Below are positions 8,168 through 16,229 of a stretch of 64,000 bases of DNA, one piece after another (the stretch's first letter is position 1; every line of letters starts with the position of its first letter). The translations under genes were made by a program, and so were the position numbers. The stretch comes from Flagellimonas oceani (lineage in GTDB: Bacteria; Bacteroidota; Bacteroidia; Flavobacteriales; Flavobacteriaceae), in NCBI RefSeq assembly GCF_011068285.1, contig NZ_CP049616.1:4112001-4176000 (forward strand), read 5' to 3'. The notes below the pieces were generated by a model. It was not told the origin of the DNA and did not search any database. It saw only the letters and a list, made by a program, of their open reading frames with translations.

Positions 8168-9771
8168 TGAAAAAAATAAACCAACTGCTAATTGTATTTT
8201 GCTTGGGTTTGATGGGGCTTACCGCCCAGACCGAGCCCCAAATTTTAGTGCAACCCTATCTTCAAGATGCCGAACCGAACTCCATCGTGATCATGTGGGA
8301 GACCACAAGCGGTGAAGAAAGCATCGTAGAATGGGGAACTACGGAAAAACTGGGCAAAAAAACATCCGGCAAAGCCGAGGACATCAATTTCTCGGATTCA
8401 CGGGTGCATACCGTAAAATTGGAAGGCTTAAAACGATTTACGGAATATTATTACCGTGTGAAAACCGGTAAGGCCAAATCCGATATCTTTCAGTTCAAGA
8501 CCCCGCCCTTCTCCAGTGATCAGGAATCGTTCAATATTGTTGCCATGAGCGATATGCAGTACGATGGCCAGCATCCGAACAAGTTTTCGGAAATCGTAAA
8601 TCAAGGCGTGCTTCAATACCTCGAAAAAGAACATGGCGGTAAATTGCCCAACAATCTGGCCATGGTGATGATACCGGGTGATTTGGTCGCTACGGGCAGT
8701 AAATATCAACAATGGAAGGAACATTTTTTTGACCCCGCTCAAAAATTATTTGCTGAGGTGCCTGTCTATCCCGTTTTGGGAAACCACGAAAAAAATTCTG
8801 TTTTCTACTTCAAATATTTTAACCTTCCCGAAAATGGAACCCCGGCCTATGCCGAGCATTGGTGGTACAAGGATTATGGCAATACCCGCATTATTGGTCT
8901 AAATTCCAACGACGGCTACCGCGACCTTCGGGAACAATACGAATGGTTGGAACAAGTACTGGCCGATACCGAAAAGAACGATGATATCGATTTTGTGTTC
9001 GCGCAGCTTCACCATCCACATAAATCGGAACTTTGGATTCCCGGTGAGGAAGAATCAACAGGAAAGGTGGTCAAGATGTTGGAAGCGTTCTCTACCAAAA
9101 CTGGCAAGCCGAGCATCCATTTTTTTGGACATACGCACGGCTATTCCCGAGGGCAATCCAGAGATCACAAACATTTGTGGGTCAATGTGGCCTCGGCAGG
9201 TGGAGCCATTGACAATTGGGGTGAGTTTGAAGGCAGGGACTATGACGAGTTTACCGTTACCCAAGACGAGTACGGTTTTGTGATGGTAGAGGTGGACGGA
9301 AACCGGAACGACCCAAAATTCACCATCAAAAGAATAAGTCAAGGAAACAACATTAAGGGAAGGGACAATGAACTTACCGACAGTATCACCATTTGGCGAT
9401 TGGAAAAAAAGCCCAATGTCCCAACAGTGGTTTCCCCAGCCAACAATGAAATAGTGACCACCGAATTTACTACTTTGAAAGCCGGTGAGTTTTCAAGCTC
9501 CCTAAATGGTGTATTCCACGCCGCATCACATTGGCAGGTTTCGGAAAATCCTGATTTTGATAAGTTGACCTTGGATAGTTGGAAACAATTCGAAAACTGG
9601 TATTACAAGGAAAATCGTCAAAAAGACGACGATTTGACCGATGAAGAAACCAAACGATTAAAACCCAACACCACCTATTATTGGAGGGTTCGTTACCGTG
9701 ACCAAAACCTCAATTGGAGCGATTGGTCCGAAATAGCATCATTTAAAACACCACAGGAAAATGAAAAATAG
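8167..9771 (+). CDS. Secreted metallophosphoesterase with purple-acid-phosphatase-like FnIII N-terminus
   Basis: 534 residues: signal peptide (1-21, ending LTAQ), a fibronectin-III-like domain of the purple acid phosphatase N-terminal type (about 25-110; 'PQILVQPYLQDAEPNSIVIMW'-like start), then a calcineurin-like dimetal core (about 120-350) with 'AMSDMQYDG', 'MIPGDLVATG', 'PVLGNHEKN', 'QLHHPHKSE' and 'FFGHTHGYSRG', i.e. the D-GD-GNHE-H-GHxH ligand set. A second FnIII-like domain is at the C-terminus (about 415-530; 'KPNTTYYWRVRYRDQNLNW'). It should release phosphate from organic phosphates in the periplasm or at the cell surface. Its ATG overlaps the stop of the PLP enzyme and its end overlaps the next gene by 11 bases, so the three are one transcript. 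Confidence 0.9.
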   Translation: MKKINQLLIVFCLGLMGLTAQTEPQILVQPYLQDAEPNSIVIMWETTSGEESIVEWGTTEKLGKKTSGKAEDINFSDSRVHTVKLEGLKRFTEYYYRVKTGKAKSDIFQFKTPPFSSDQESFNIVAMSDMQYDGQHPNKFSEIVNQGVLQYLEKEHGGKLPNNLAMVMIPGDLVATGSKYQQWKEHFFDPAQKLFAEVPVYPVLGNHEKNSVFYFKYFNLPENGTPAYAEHWWYKDYGNTRIIGLNSNDGYRDLREQYEWLEQVLADTEKNDDIDFVFAQLHHPHKSELWIPGEEESTGKVVKMLEAFSTKTGKPSIHFFGHTHGYSRGQSRDHKHLWVNVASAGGAIDNWGEFEGRDYDEFTVTQDEYGFVMVEVDGNRNDPKFTIKRISQGNNIKGRDNELTDSITIWRLEKKPNVPTVVSPANNEIVTTEFTTLKAGEFSSSLNGVFHAASHWQVSENPDFDKLTLDSWKQFENWYYKENRQKDDDLTDEETKRLKPNTTYYWRVRYRDQNLNWSDWSEIASFKTPQENEK

Positions 9772-10837
9772 AATTATTCTTTTGATGGCTGTCATCGCAG
9801 CAGTTATCAACATGAACGCTCAACGATCGGAGGATACAAAGGTGATATTGATCACCTTGGACGGTTTTCGCTGGCAGGAACTGTTTGCCGGAGCCGATTC
9901 CCTTTTGGTCTACAATAAGGATTATGTGCACGATGCCGACATGTTGAAGGAAGCTTTTTGGAGAGAAACACCGAAAGAACGAAGAGAAGCGTTGTTGCCC
10001 TTTTTCTGGAATCAAGTGGAAAAAATGGGGCAGATTCACGGAAACCGAAGGTTGGGAAGTAAGGTGGACCTCACCAACTCCATGTGGTTTTCCTATCCAG
10101 GTTACAACGAAATTTTGACGGGAACCGCAGATGATAAAAATATCCGAAGCAATGACAAAGTACCCAATCCCAACACCACCATTTTGGAATTGTACAACAA
10201 TACACCTCAAGGCAAAGGAAAAGTAGCTGCTTTTGGCAGCTGGGACGTGTTTCCTTACATCATCAACGAAGAGCGTTCCGGCGTTCCGGTAAATGCAGGT
10301 TTTGAAGCCGCTACGGGAAATTTGAATCCGAGGGAGGAGTTCTTGAACGACCTTCAGGAACAGATACCAAGTCCTTGGGGCTCGGTTCGGTTGGATGCCT
10401 TTACCCATCATTATGCTTTGGAACACATGAAAAAAGAACATCCGAAGTTTGTTTATATCGCTTACGGAGAAACCGACGATTTTGCCCACGATGGGGATTA
10501 TCAGGCGTATTTAAAATCGGCCCATAACACGGATGCTCTCATCAAAGAGATTTGGGAGTACACACAACAAGATGATTTTTACAGGGATCAAACCGTTTTT
10601 TTGATAACAACCGATCACGGTCGGGGTACCAAGCCTTTGGATACTTGGAGAAGCCATGGCACTGATATTGATGGAGCAGGTTCCGTTTGGATGATTCTTT
10701 TTGGCAAAGGCATAGAACCATTGGGAGAAATTGCAAAGGAAGAACAATTGTTCTCCAACCAAATTGCACCCACTGTACTGGAACTATTGGACATGCCCAT
10801 CTCAAAAGATATGGAGGGAACCTCTATAAAATTATAA
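9761..10837 (+). CDS. Secreted alkaline-phosphatase-superfamily hydrolase (sulfatase/phosphoglyceromutase-like)
   Basis: 358 residues with a signal peptide (1-20, ending NMNAQ). Superfamily marks are 'VILITLDGFRWQELFAGAD' (metal Asp), 'SYPGYNEILTG' (the Ser or Thr nucleophile loop around 'SYPGYNE'), 'YGETDDFAHDGD' and 'ITTDHGRG...WRSHG' (Asp, His ligands). It is close to flavobacterial 'phosphoglyceromutase/alkaline phosphatase family' proteins. There is no Cys-x-Pro-x-Arg sulfatase signature, so a phosphatase or phosphodiesterase is more likely than a sulfatase. It overlaps the metallophosphoesterase gene by 11 bases and is the last gene of the run; a terminator follows at 10878. Confidence 0.85.
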   Translation: MKNRIILLMAVIAAVINMNAQRSEDTKVILITLDGFRWQELFAGADSLLVYNKDYVHDADMLKEAFWRETPKERREALLPFFWNQVEKMGQIHGNRRLGSKVDLTNSMWFSYPGYNEILTGTADDKNIRSNDKVPNPNTTILELYNNTPQGKGKVAAFGSWDVFPYIINEERSGVPVNAGFEAATGNLNPREEFLNDLQEQIPSPWGSVRLDAFTHHYALEHMKKEHPKFVYIAYGETDDFAHDGDYQAYLKSAHNTDALIKEIWEYTQQDDFYRDQTVFLITTDHGRGTKPLDTWRSHGTDIDGAGSVWMILFGKGIEPLGEIAKEEQLFSNQIAPTVLELLDMPISKDMEGTSIKL

Positions 10838-10877
10838 GTTTAAGTAGGTTTAATTAGTTTGCATTGACCAGCAGAGG

Positions 10878-10900
10878 CCCACACCAAAAGTGTGGGTTTT
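10878..10900 (+). terminator. Rho-independent terminator of the phosphoesterase locus
   Basis: A perfect 7-bp stem CCCACAC/GTGTGGG (10878-10884 and 10890-10896), a 5-base loop and TTTT, 41 bases after the last phosphatase stop. It separates the locus from the sulfur module. Confidence 0.8.
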
Positions 10901-10960
10901 GCTTTGGAGGGCATTGGTTAGTCCTAAAATAATTACCTTAGGGGAGTGTATGATCAGCAT

Positions 10961-11593
10961 ATGAAAGAAGAGCTTTTAGCAACATTCGGCAGTTATTTTG
11001 AACAGCCGCTTATTGATGAGATCGTGGAAGAGGGCAAACTAATGGAGGTGCCGGCCGGTGAGACCATTATGGATATTGGGCAATATATCCGGAGTATTCC
11101 GCTGTTGCTGTCAGGTGCCATAAAAGTGTTGCGGGAAGATGAAGAGGGCGATGAACTGTTGCTATATTATTTGGAACAGGGAGAGACATGTTCCGTGACC
11201 ATGGCTTGCTGTATGGGGCAGACCAAAAGTGAAATCCGTGCCATAACAGAGACCGATACCAAAATGGTAATGGTTCCCGTTCAAAAAATGGAGGAGTGGA
11301 TGGCAAAATATAAGGGATGGCGGAATTATGTATTGGAGAGCTATCAGAACCGCTTGAATGAGTTGTTATTGACAGTGGACAGTATTGCCTTTAAGAATTT
11401 GGACCAAAGGTTGGTCGATTATCTAAAAAAGAAAGTTGAGGTAACGAATGATGACCATATTAGAAATACCCATCAAGAAATTGCATATGACCTACATACC
11501 TCAAGGGTTGTGGTTTCCAGATTGCTGAAAAAACTGGAAAAGATGAAAAAATTGGTGCTGCACAGAAATTATATTCACGTGGTAGATCTGTAA
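10961..11593 (+). CDS. Crp/Fnr-family transcriptional regulator
   Basis: 210 residues from the ATG at 10961; an upstream GTG at 10946 would add five residues but is less family-like, and GGGGAG at 10941-10946 is the nearest purine tract. Residues about 20-125 form a cyclic-nucleotide-binding-like beta-roll ('VPAGETIMDIGQYIRSIPLLLSG'), and about 145-205 a winged HTH ('HQEIAYDLHTSRVVVSRLLKKLEK'). The usual cAMP pocket Arg/Ser is not evident. Cys77, Cys83 and Cys84 ('GETCSVTMACCMGQ') are clustered in the roll, a possible thiol or persulfide sensor (inference). It heads a sulfur-oxidation gene cluster and is the prime candidate for binding the repeated motif found before three transcription units downstream. 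Confidence 0.9.
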   Translation: MKEELLATFGSYFEQPLIDEIVEEGKLMEVPAGETIMDIGQYIRSIPLLLSGAIKVLREDEEGDELLLYYLEQGETCSVTMACCMGQTKSEIRAITETDTKMVMVPVQKMEEWMAKYKGWRNYVLESYQNRLNELLLTVDSIAFKNLDQRLVDYLKKKVEVTNDDHIRNTHQEIAYDLHTSRVVVSRLLKKLEKMKKLVLHRNYIHVVDL

Positions 11594-11597
11594 GTTT

Positions 11598-11641
11598 GTA
11601 CCCTTTGTTACTTTAAAATGCCTTTGGGCAACCTATTTTTG
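11598..11641 (+). promoter_or_regulatory. Candidate Crp/Fnr site and -7 element of the sulP promoter
   Basis: GTACC-N4-GTTAC at 11598-11611, then TATTTTTG (fits TAnnTTTG) at 11634-11641, 15 bases before the sulP start. From the first G of the motif to the -7 element is 36 bases, the same as at 13387/13423 and 17495/17531. Confidence 0.6.
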
Positions 11642-11656
11642 TAAAAAACCCACCGC

Positions 11657-13390
11657 ATGATCAAAAGGTTCTTCCCTTTCTTATCTTGGATAGCTACCTA
11701 TAATAAATCATTGCTCCAAAAAGACCTGATTTCGGGCACCACCGTGGGAATAATGCTCATTCCCCAAGGTATGGCCTATGCCATGATCGCGGGAATGCCC
11801 CCTATATATGGGTTGTATGCGGCCTTGGTGCCGCAGTTGGTATACGCTCTCATGGGAACATCTCGGCAGCTGGCCGTGGGGCCCGTGGCAATGGATTCGT
11901 TATTGGTCGCTGCGGGTGTCGGTGCCCTGGGATTGGTCAATGAGGAGGACTATATTGCAACGGTACTTTTTTTGACCCTGCTCATTGGAGGGATACAGTT
12001 CCTGATGGGAATATTCAAAATGGGGTTCTTCGTCAATTTTTTGTCCAAACCCGTCATAAGTGGTTTTACATCCGCAGCCGCCATTTTAATAGGCTTTGGG
12101 CAATTGAACCATATATTGGGCACCAATTTTGCCCAGTCCAGCAGAATACATGAACTGATTGGCAATATCATTGGAAGTTTGGAATACGTACACTGGCTTA
12201 CTTTTGGGCTCGGGGCAGGATCCATTCTATTGATATTTGTGTTGAACCGCTTCATTAAAAAGTTGCCCGTGCCCTTGTTTATGGTAGTGCTGGGCATTTT
12301 GGCAGTGGCGATCTTTGGGTTGGAAACACAGGGAATTCATATTGTAGGGGAAATTCCAAAGGGACTTCCGGGTTTTCAGGCCCCTGAATTCCAGTGGGAC
12401 AAAATAGGGCAGCTCATGCCCATCGCCATAACAGTGGCCCTTTTTGGGTTTATGGAGTCGGTTTCCATAGCCAAGACCGTGGAGGAAAAACACCCGGAGT
12501 ACGAGTTAGATGCCGATCAAGAACTTCGAGCATTGGGCGTTTCCAATATCTTAGGCTCGTTTTTCCAGTCCTTTTCCGTGTCGGGCAGTTTCTCAAGGAC
12601 CGCCGTGAACGATCAAGCAGGGGCAAAAACCGGGATGTCTTTGATCTTTAGTACACTTATCATTGCCGGGGTATTACTTTTCTTGACCCCGTTGTTCTAT
12701 AATCTGCCCGCAGTCATTTTGGGTGCCATTATCATCGTTTCGGTGGTGGGGCTCATCGATATAAAATACCCCTTGATACTTTGGAAAAACAGAAAAGACG
12801 AGTTCTTATTGTTGTTTGCCACTTTTTTGATGACGCTTTTTATCGGGTTGATGGAGGGGATTCTCTTCGGGGTGTTGTTGTCATTGATGTTGTTGGTCTA
12901 CCGGATTTCCAAGCCGCATATGGCGGTATTGGGCAGGATCAAGGATACGAGCTATTTCAAAAATATAGACCGGTTCTCGGGAGATGTTGAGATAGAGGCC
13001 GATAAACTCGTTTTAAGGTTCGATGCCCAATTATATTTTGGCAACAAGGATTATTTTAAAAAGCAGCTCTATCGGCAGATTGATAAAAAAGGGCCTGTCC
13101 TAAAATATATTATCCTTAATGCCGAGCCCATCAATTATATAGATAGTAGTGCTGCGTCCATGTTGGAACGTGTTATATTGGATTTAAGGCAGCGGAACAT
13201 CCATTTTTTGATTGCAGCTGCCATAGGCCCGACCAGGGATATTTTGTACAGTAGTGGTATTGTAAAAATTCTTGGGGAAGAAAACCTGTACGTACAGACC
13301 ATTGATGCAGTGAACGGATGTGCCGAGCAAAGCGAGAGAAGCCTTATGCAAAAAAAAGTGTCGTTACAGTCCAAGACAAAGAGTTTGTAA
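11657..13390 (+). CDS. SulP-family inorganic anion (sulfate) transporter with STAS domain
   Basis: 577 residues. The N-terminal part has the SulP signature 'DLISGTTVGIMLIPQGMAYAMIAGMPPIYGLYA', followed by about 10-12 membrane segments to about residue 420 ('SRTAVNDQAGAKTGMS' is also diagnostic), then a cytoplasmic STAS domain (about 440-560; 'INYIDSSAASMLERV'). The family moves sulfate, bicarbonate or other anions in symport or exchange. Beside sulfite-oxidising enzymes, sulfate export or exchange is a plausible job (inference). It has its own promoter with the shared motif and is followed by another promoter before the next gene. Confidence 0.92.
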   Translation: MIKRFFPFLSWIATYNKSLLQKDLISGTTVGIMLIPQGMAYAMIAGMPPIYGLYAALVPQLVYALMGTSRQLAVGPVAMDSLLVAAGVGALGLVNEEDYIATVLFLTLLIGGIQFLMGIFKMGFFVNFLSKPVISGFTSAAAILIGFGQLNHILGTNFAQSSRIHELIGNIIGSLEYVHWLTFGLGAGSILLIFVLNRFIKKLPVPLFMVVLGILAVAIFGLETQGIHIVGEIPKGLPGFQAPEFQWDKIGQLMPIAITVALFGFMESVSIAKTVEEKHPEYELDADQELRALGVSNILGSFFQSFSVSGSFSRTAVNDQAGAKTGMSLIFSTLIIAGVLLFLTPLFYNLPAVILGAIIIVSVVGLIDIKYPLILWKNRKDEFLLLFATFLMTLFIGLMEGILFGVLLSLMLLVYRISKPHMAVLGRIKDTSYFKNIDRFSGDVEIEADKLVLRFDAQLYFGNKDYFKKQLYRQIDKKGPVLKYIILNAEPINYIDSSAASMLERVILDLRQRNIHFLIAAAIGPTRDILYSSGIVKILGEENLYVQTIDAVNGCAEQSERSLMQKKVSLQSKTKSL

Positions 13391-13430
13391 CTTTAGTAAC
13401 TGAACTTAGGGACGCGGAATAGTATTTTTG
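13387..13430 (+). promoter_or_regulatory. Candidate Crp/Fnr site and -7 element before the persulfide dioxygenase gene
   Basis: GTAAC-N4-GTAAC at 13387-13400 and TATTTTTG at 13423-13430, 17 bases before the ATG at 13448. It is the clearest of three copies with the same spacing. Confidence 0.65.
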
Positions 13431-13447
13431 ATAAAAAATCATAAACA

Positions 13448-14857
13448 ATGAAGATAGAACAGATTTATACAGGTTGCCTTGCACAAGGGGCCTACTACAT
13501 AGAAAGTGAAGGGGAAGCGGCGATCATCGACCCGCTTCGCGAGGTTGGACCTTACATAGAAACGGCCAAGGAGAACAATGCCGACATCAAGTACATTTTT
13601 GAGACCCATTTCCATGCCGATTTTGTGAGCGGGCATATTACCTTGTCCAAGGAAACAGGGGCGCCCATTGTATATGGTCCCACAGCAGAACCTTCTTTTG
13701 ATGCCATTATAGCCAAAGACCAGCAGGAGTTTAAACTGGGTAAGATCACTATTGTTGCCCTGCACACACCGGGGCATACCATGGAAAGTACCACCTACTT
13801 GTTAAGAGATGAGAATGGTAAGGATCACGCAATTTTTAGTGGAGACACACTATTCCTAGGTGATGTGGGCAGACCAGATTTGGCCCAAAAAGCGGCCCAC
13901 ATGACACAGGAGGAATTGGCAGGGACCCTGTTTGATAGTCTACGCAACAAGATCATGCCCTTGGCGGACGATGTCATTGTTTACCCGGCACACGGCGCGG
14001 GCTCTGCTTGCGGAAAAAATATGATGAAGGAAACCGTGGACACCTTGGGCAATCAAAAAAAGATGAACTACGCCCTTAGGGCCGATATGACCAGGGATGA
14101 GTTTATCGCCGAAGTGACCGATGGTCTGTTGCCACCACCACAATACTTCCCCCTCAACGTAAAAATGAACAAAGAAGGTTATGAGGACATCGACAAAATT
14201 TTGGAGAGAGGCACACGGGCCTTGGAACCAGAAGCTTTTGAGGTAGCTGCCAACGAAACAGGGGCCATTGTACTCGATGTACGCCATCAAGATGAATTTG
14301 CCAAAGGCCATGTCCCCAGATCTATATTCATTGGGTTGGACGGAAGCTTTGCGCCTTGGGTGGGCGCCTTGGTCGCCGATGTAAAACAGCCCATTCTGCT
14401 CGTTACACCCGAAGGAAGGGAAGAGGAGACCATCACACGTTTATCGCGTGTAGGTTTTGATCAAACCTTGGGCTATCTGAAGGGTGGAATCGACGCTTGG
14501 AAGGGTGCAGGTAAGGAGGTTGATACCGTTGAGAGTGTCAATGCCGAAGAGTTAAAAAGTTTAGTGGAGAAGGGAGTTCCCGTATATGATGTCCGTAAAG
14601 AATCAGAATATCAGTCCGAGCATCTGGAAAACGCTCACTTGACCCCTCTGGACTATATTAATGACCACTTATCGGAATTTCCGGAAAAAGAGACCTTTTA
14701 CGTGCATTGCGCAGGAGGATATCGGAGCATGATAGCCTCTTCCATCTTAAAAAGCAGGGGAATCCACAACTTGGTGGACGTAGCAGGTGGTTTTGCGGGC
14801 ATTAAAAAAGCTGGGATACCCGTTACCGATTATGTATGCCCTACCACATTAAAATAA
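13448..14857 (+). CDS. MBL-fold persulfide dioxygenase-like protein fused to two rhodanese domains
   Basis: 469 residues. The metallo-beta-lactamase domain (about 1-235) carries 'THFHADFVSGH' (54-63), 'HTPGHTMES' and 'FSGDTLFLGDVGRPD', the mononuclear iron site of the ETHE1/persulfide dioxygenase group. Two rhodanese domains follow. The first (about 255-360) has 'ILLVTPEGREEE' where an active-site Cys loop would be, so it is probably inactive; the second (about 370-465) has 'YVHCAGGYRS' with Cys421. The protein should oxidise glutathione- or low-molecular-weight-thiol persulfide to sulfite and pass sulfane sulfur through the second rhodanese. The product sulfite fits the sulfite dehydrogenase encoded nearby. 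It is cytosolic, with no signal peptide. Confidence 0.9.
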   Translation: MKIEQIYTGCLAQGAYYIESEGEAAIIDPLREVGPYIETAKENNADIKYIFETHFHADFVSGHITLSKETGAPIVYGPTAEPSFDAIIAKDQQEFKLGKITIVALHTPGHTMESTTYLLRDENGKDHAIFSGDTLFLGDVGRPDLAQKAAHMTQEELAGTLFDSLRNKIMPLADDVIVYPAHGAGSACGKNMMKETVDTLGNQKKMNYALRADMTRDEFIAEVTDGLLPPPQYFPLNVKMNKEGYEDIDKILERGTRALEPEAFEVAANETGAIVLDVRHQDEFAKGHVPRSIFIGLDGSFAPWVGALVADVKQPILLVTPEGREEETITRLSRVGFDQTLGYLKGGIDAWKGAGKEVDTVESVNAEELKSLVEKGVPVYDVRKESEYQSEHLENAHLTPLDYINDHLSEFPEKETFYVHCAGGYRSMIASSILKSRGIHNLVDVAGGFAGIKKAGIPVTDYVCPTTLK

Positions 14858-14866
14858 ACAGTATCC

Positions 14867-14902
14867 AATAAAGCGGCGCCCAGATGGCGTCGCTTTATTT
14901 TT
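14867..14902. terminator. Bidirectional terminator between convergent genes
   Basis: A 14-bp stem with one G-U pair (14867-14880 with 14886-14899) and a 5-base loop, T-rich on both strands. It serves the rhodanese gene on the plus strand and overlaps the stop codon of the desaturase gene on the minus strand. Confidence 0.85.
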
Positions 14903-15773
14903 TATCTTTTTTGAAGCCATGGATGGATTGCTTCCAAAATCCTTCGGGCAATTTGTCATCACCAGGAAAACCCAATTCAATTTTACCACTGCTTTCGGGG
15001 ATATAATGGGTATTGAAGATATAGTCCCATAGGCTAAGGCTGATGCCAAAATTCATTCCATACCTATGCCCATCCGGAAGGTTATAGGCGTGGTGGTACA
15101 GGTGCATCACCGGATTGTTCAGGACATATTTTAGCGGACCGTAGGTCAGTCTTAAGTTCGAATGGTTAAAATGACCTATGGCAATGGCGGCAAAGTGGAC
15201 AATGTAAGCCTGCTCAGGCTCGAATCCACCAAGGACCATCACCCCCAAAGTCTTTAAAGGTTTGTACAGGATGTTTTCCATCCAGTGGAAACGCATATGG
15301 GCGGCAAAACCCATCTCCTTTACACTATGGTGCACCTTATGGAATTCCCAAAATGCCGGTACCCTGTGCAAAAGTATATGTGTAAACCATTGAACAAAAT
15401 CGAGGACTACAAAGAACACAAGTAGCTGCAGCCATTGCGGCCAATCGGCAATATCCACCATGGACAAGGACCTTGAGGTAATTCCAACATCGGTAAAAAG
15501 AACGTTCAATACTTTGTACACTCCGTTTATTACAATGGCGAACACAAAAAAGTTGAAGAACATATAAAATATGTCCAACCAAAAGTCCTTCCTAAAAATG
15601 GACTGTTCCTTGCGCCAGGGAAAAAGGATTTCCAATGCCCAAACCAAAAGAGAAATAACAATCAACCCCCAAAAATAGTTGGTGTACCAAGGAACATCGA
15701 AAATAATGGATCTCCAGGTCCATTGGACCATACCCAAGAATCCGTTAACCAAGGCATCAATGTAATCCATCAT
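14895..15773 (-). CDS. Sterol desaturase/fatty-acid hydroxylase-superfamily membrane protein
   Basis: 292 residues with about four membrane segments and the histidine boxes of the di-iron superfamily: 'HILLHRVPAFWEFHKVHH' (HxxxH...HxxHH), 'HFNHSN' and 'HLYHHAYN'. Members hydroxylate or desaturate lipids, or cleave ether lipids. It begins 2 bases after the cytochrome gene on the same strand and therefore belongs to the sulfite dehydrogenase transcript, an unexpected partner. The substrate is unknown; a membrane-lipid or quinone-related role is guesswork. Confidence 0.88.
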   Translation of the reverse strand: MMDYIDALVNGFLGMVQWTWRSIIFDVPWYTNYFWGLIVISLLVWALEILFPWRKEQSIFRKDFWLDIFYMFFNFFVFAIVINGVYKVLNVLFTDVGITSRSLSMVDIADWPQWLQLLVFFVVLDFVQWFTHILLHRVPAFWEFHKVHHSVKEMGFAAHMRFHWMENILYKPLKTLGVMVLGGFEPEQAYIVHFAAIAIGHFNHSNLRLTYGPLKYVLNNPVMHLYHHAYNLPDGHRYGMNFGISLSLWDYIFNTHYIPESSGKIELGFPGDDKLPEGFWKQSIHGFKKDKK

Positions 15774-15775
15774 AG

Positions 15776-16228
15776 CTATTTTAGTTCATACCATTCAATA
15801 TCCTCCAAATTTTGGCGGCGTCCTTTGTCGGTCGGGGCATAATTTTTCGCCAAATAGGTCAAAATTAATTCTTCATTCGCTCCTAAATCCCAAAGGTTTT
15901 GGGTTTCCTGCATCCATTTTATGGTGGCTTTCCAACCTTCTCGGCTCATTCGGTTTTGGGTGACCAATTTTGCAGAATGGCAGGCCGTACAATTTTGTAT
16001 GGTCACTTGCATTCCCGTATCCGCTATAAATCCCGTTGCCACGTGGATGCCATTTTCTATTTTGTCGTAATCTTCGGTGGATTCTTCCAAAGGGATTTCT
16101 ACAATATTGGGTTTTGATTTATGGTTGGCCCAATAAAACAGACCTCCGAACAGCACCAAAATAATCACCAAAAAGGAAAGAAGGATTTTGGAAAATGCCT
16201 GAACCTGTTTTTGAAAATCGTTTCCCAT
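15776..16228 (-). CDS. Membrane-anchored monohaem cytochrome c, sulfite dehydrogenase subunit (SorB-like)
   Basis: 150 residues with an N-terminal membrane anchor (about 14-33) and one haem-binding motif CTACH (80-84), followed by Met residues that could supply the sixth ligand ('NRMSREGW', 'KWMQETQ'). It lies one base after the molybdopterin enzyme gene in the order typical of SorAB: catalytic subunit, then cytochrome. It should take electrons from sulfite oxidation and pass them to the respiratory chain on the outer face of the inner membrane. Confidence 0.85.
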   Translation of the reverse strand: MGNDFQKQVQAFSKILLSFLVIILVLFGGLFYWANHKSKPNIVEIPLEESTEDYDKIENGIHVATGFIADTGMQVTIQNCTACHSAKLVTQNRMSREGWKATIKWMQETQNLWDLGANEELILTYLAKNYAPTDKGRRQNLEDIEWYELK

Positions 16229-16229
16229 C

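Noticed and set aside
9761..10837. Arylsulfatase
   Set aside because: No C/S-x-P-x-R sulfatase signature; the phosphatase-type Ser/Thr loop fits better.
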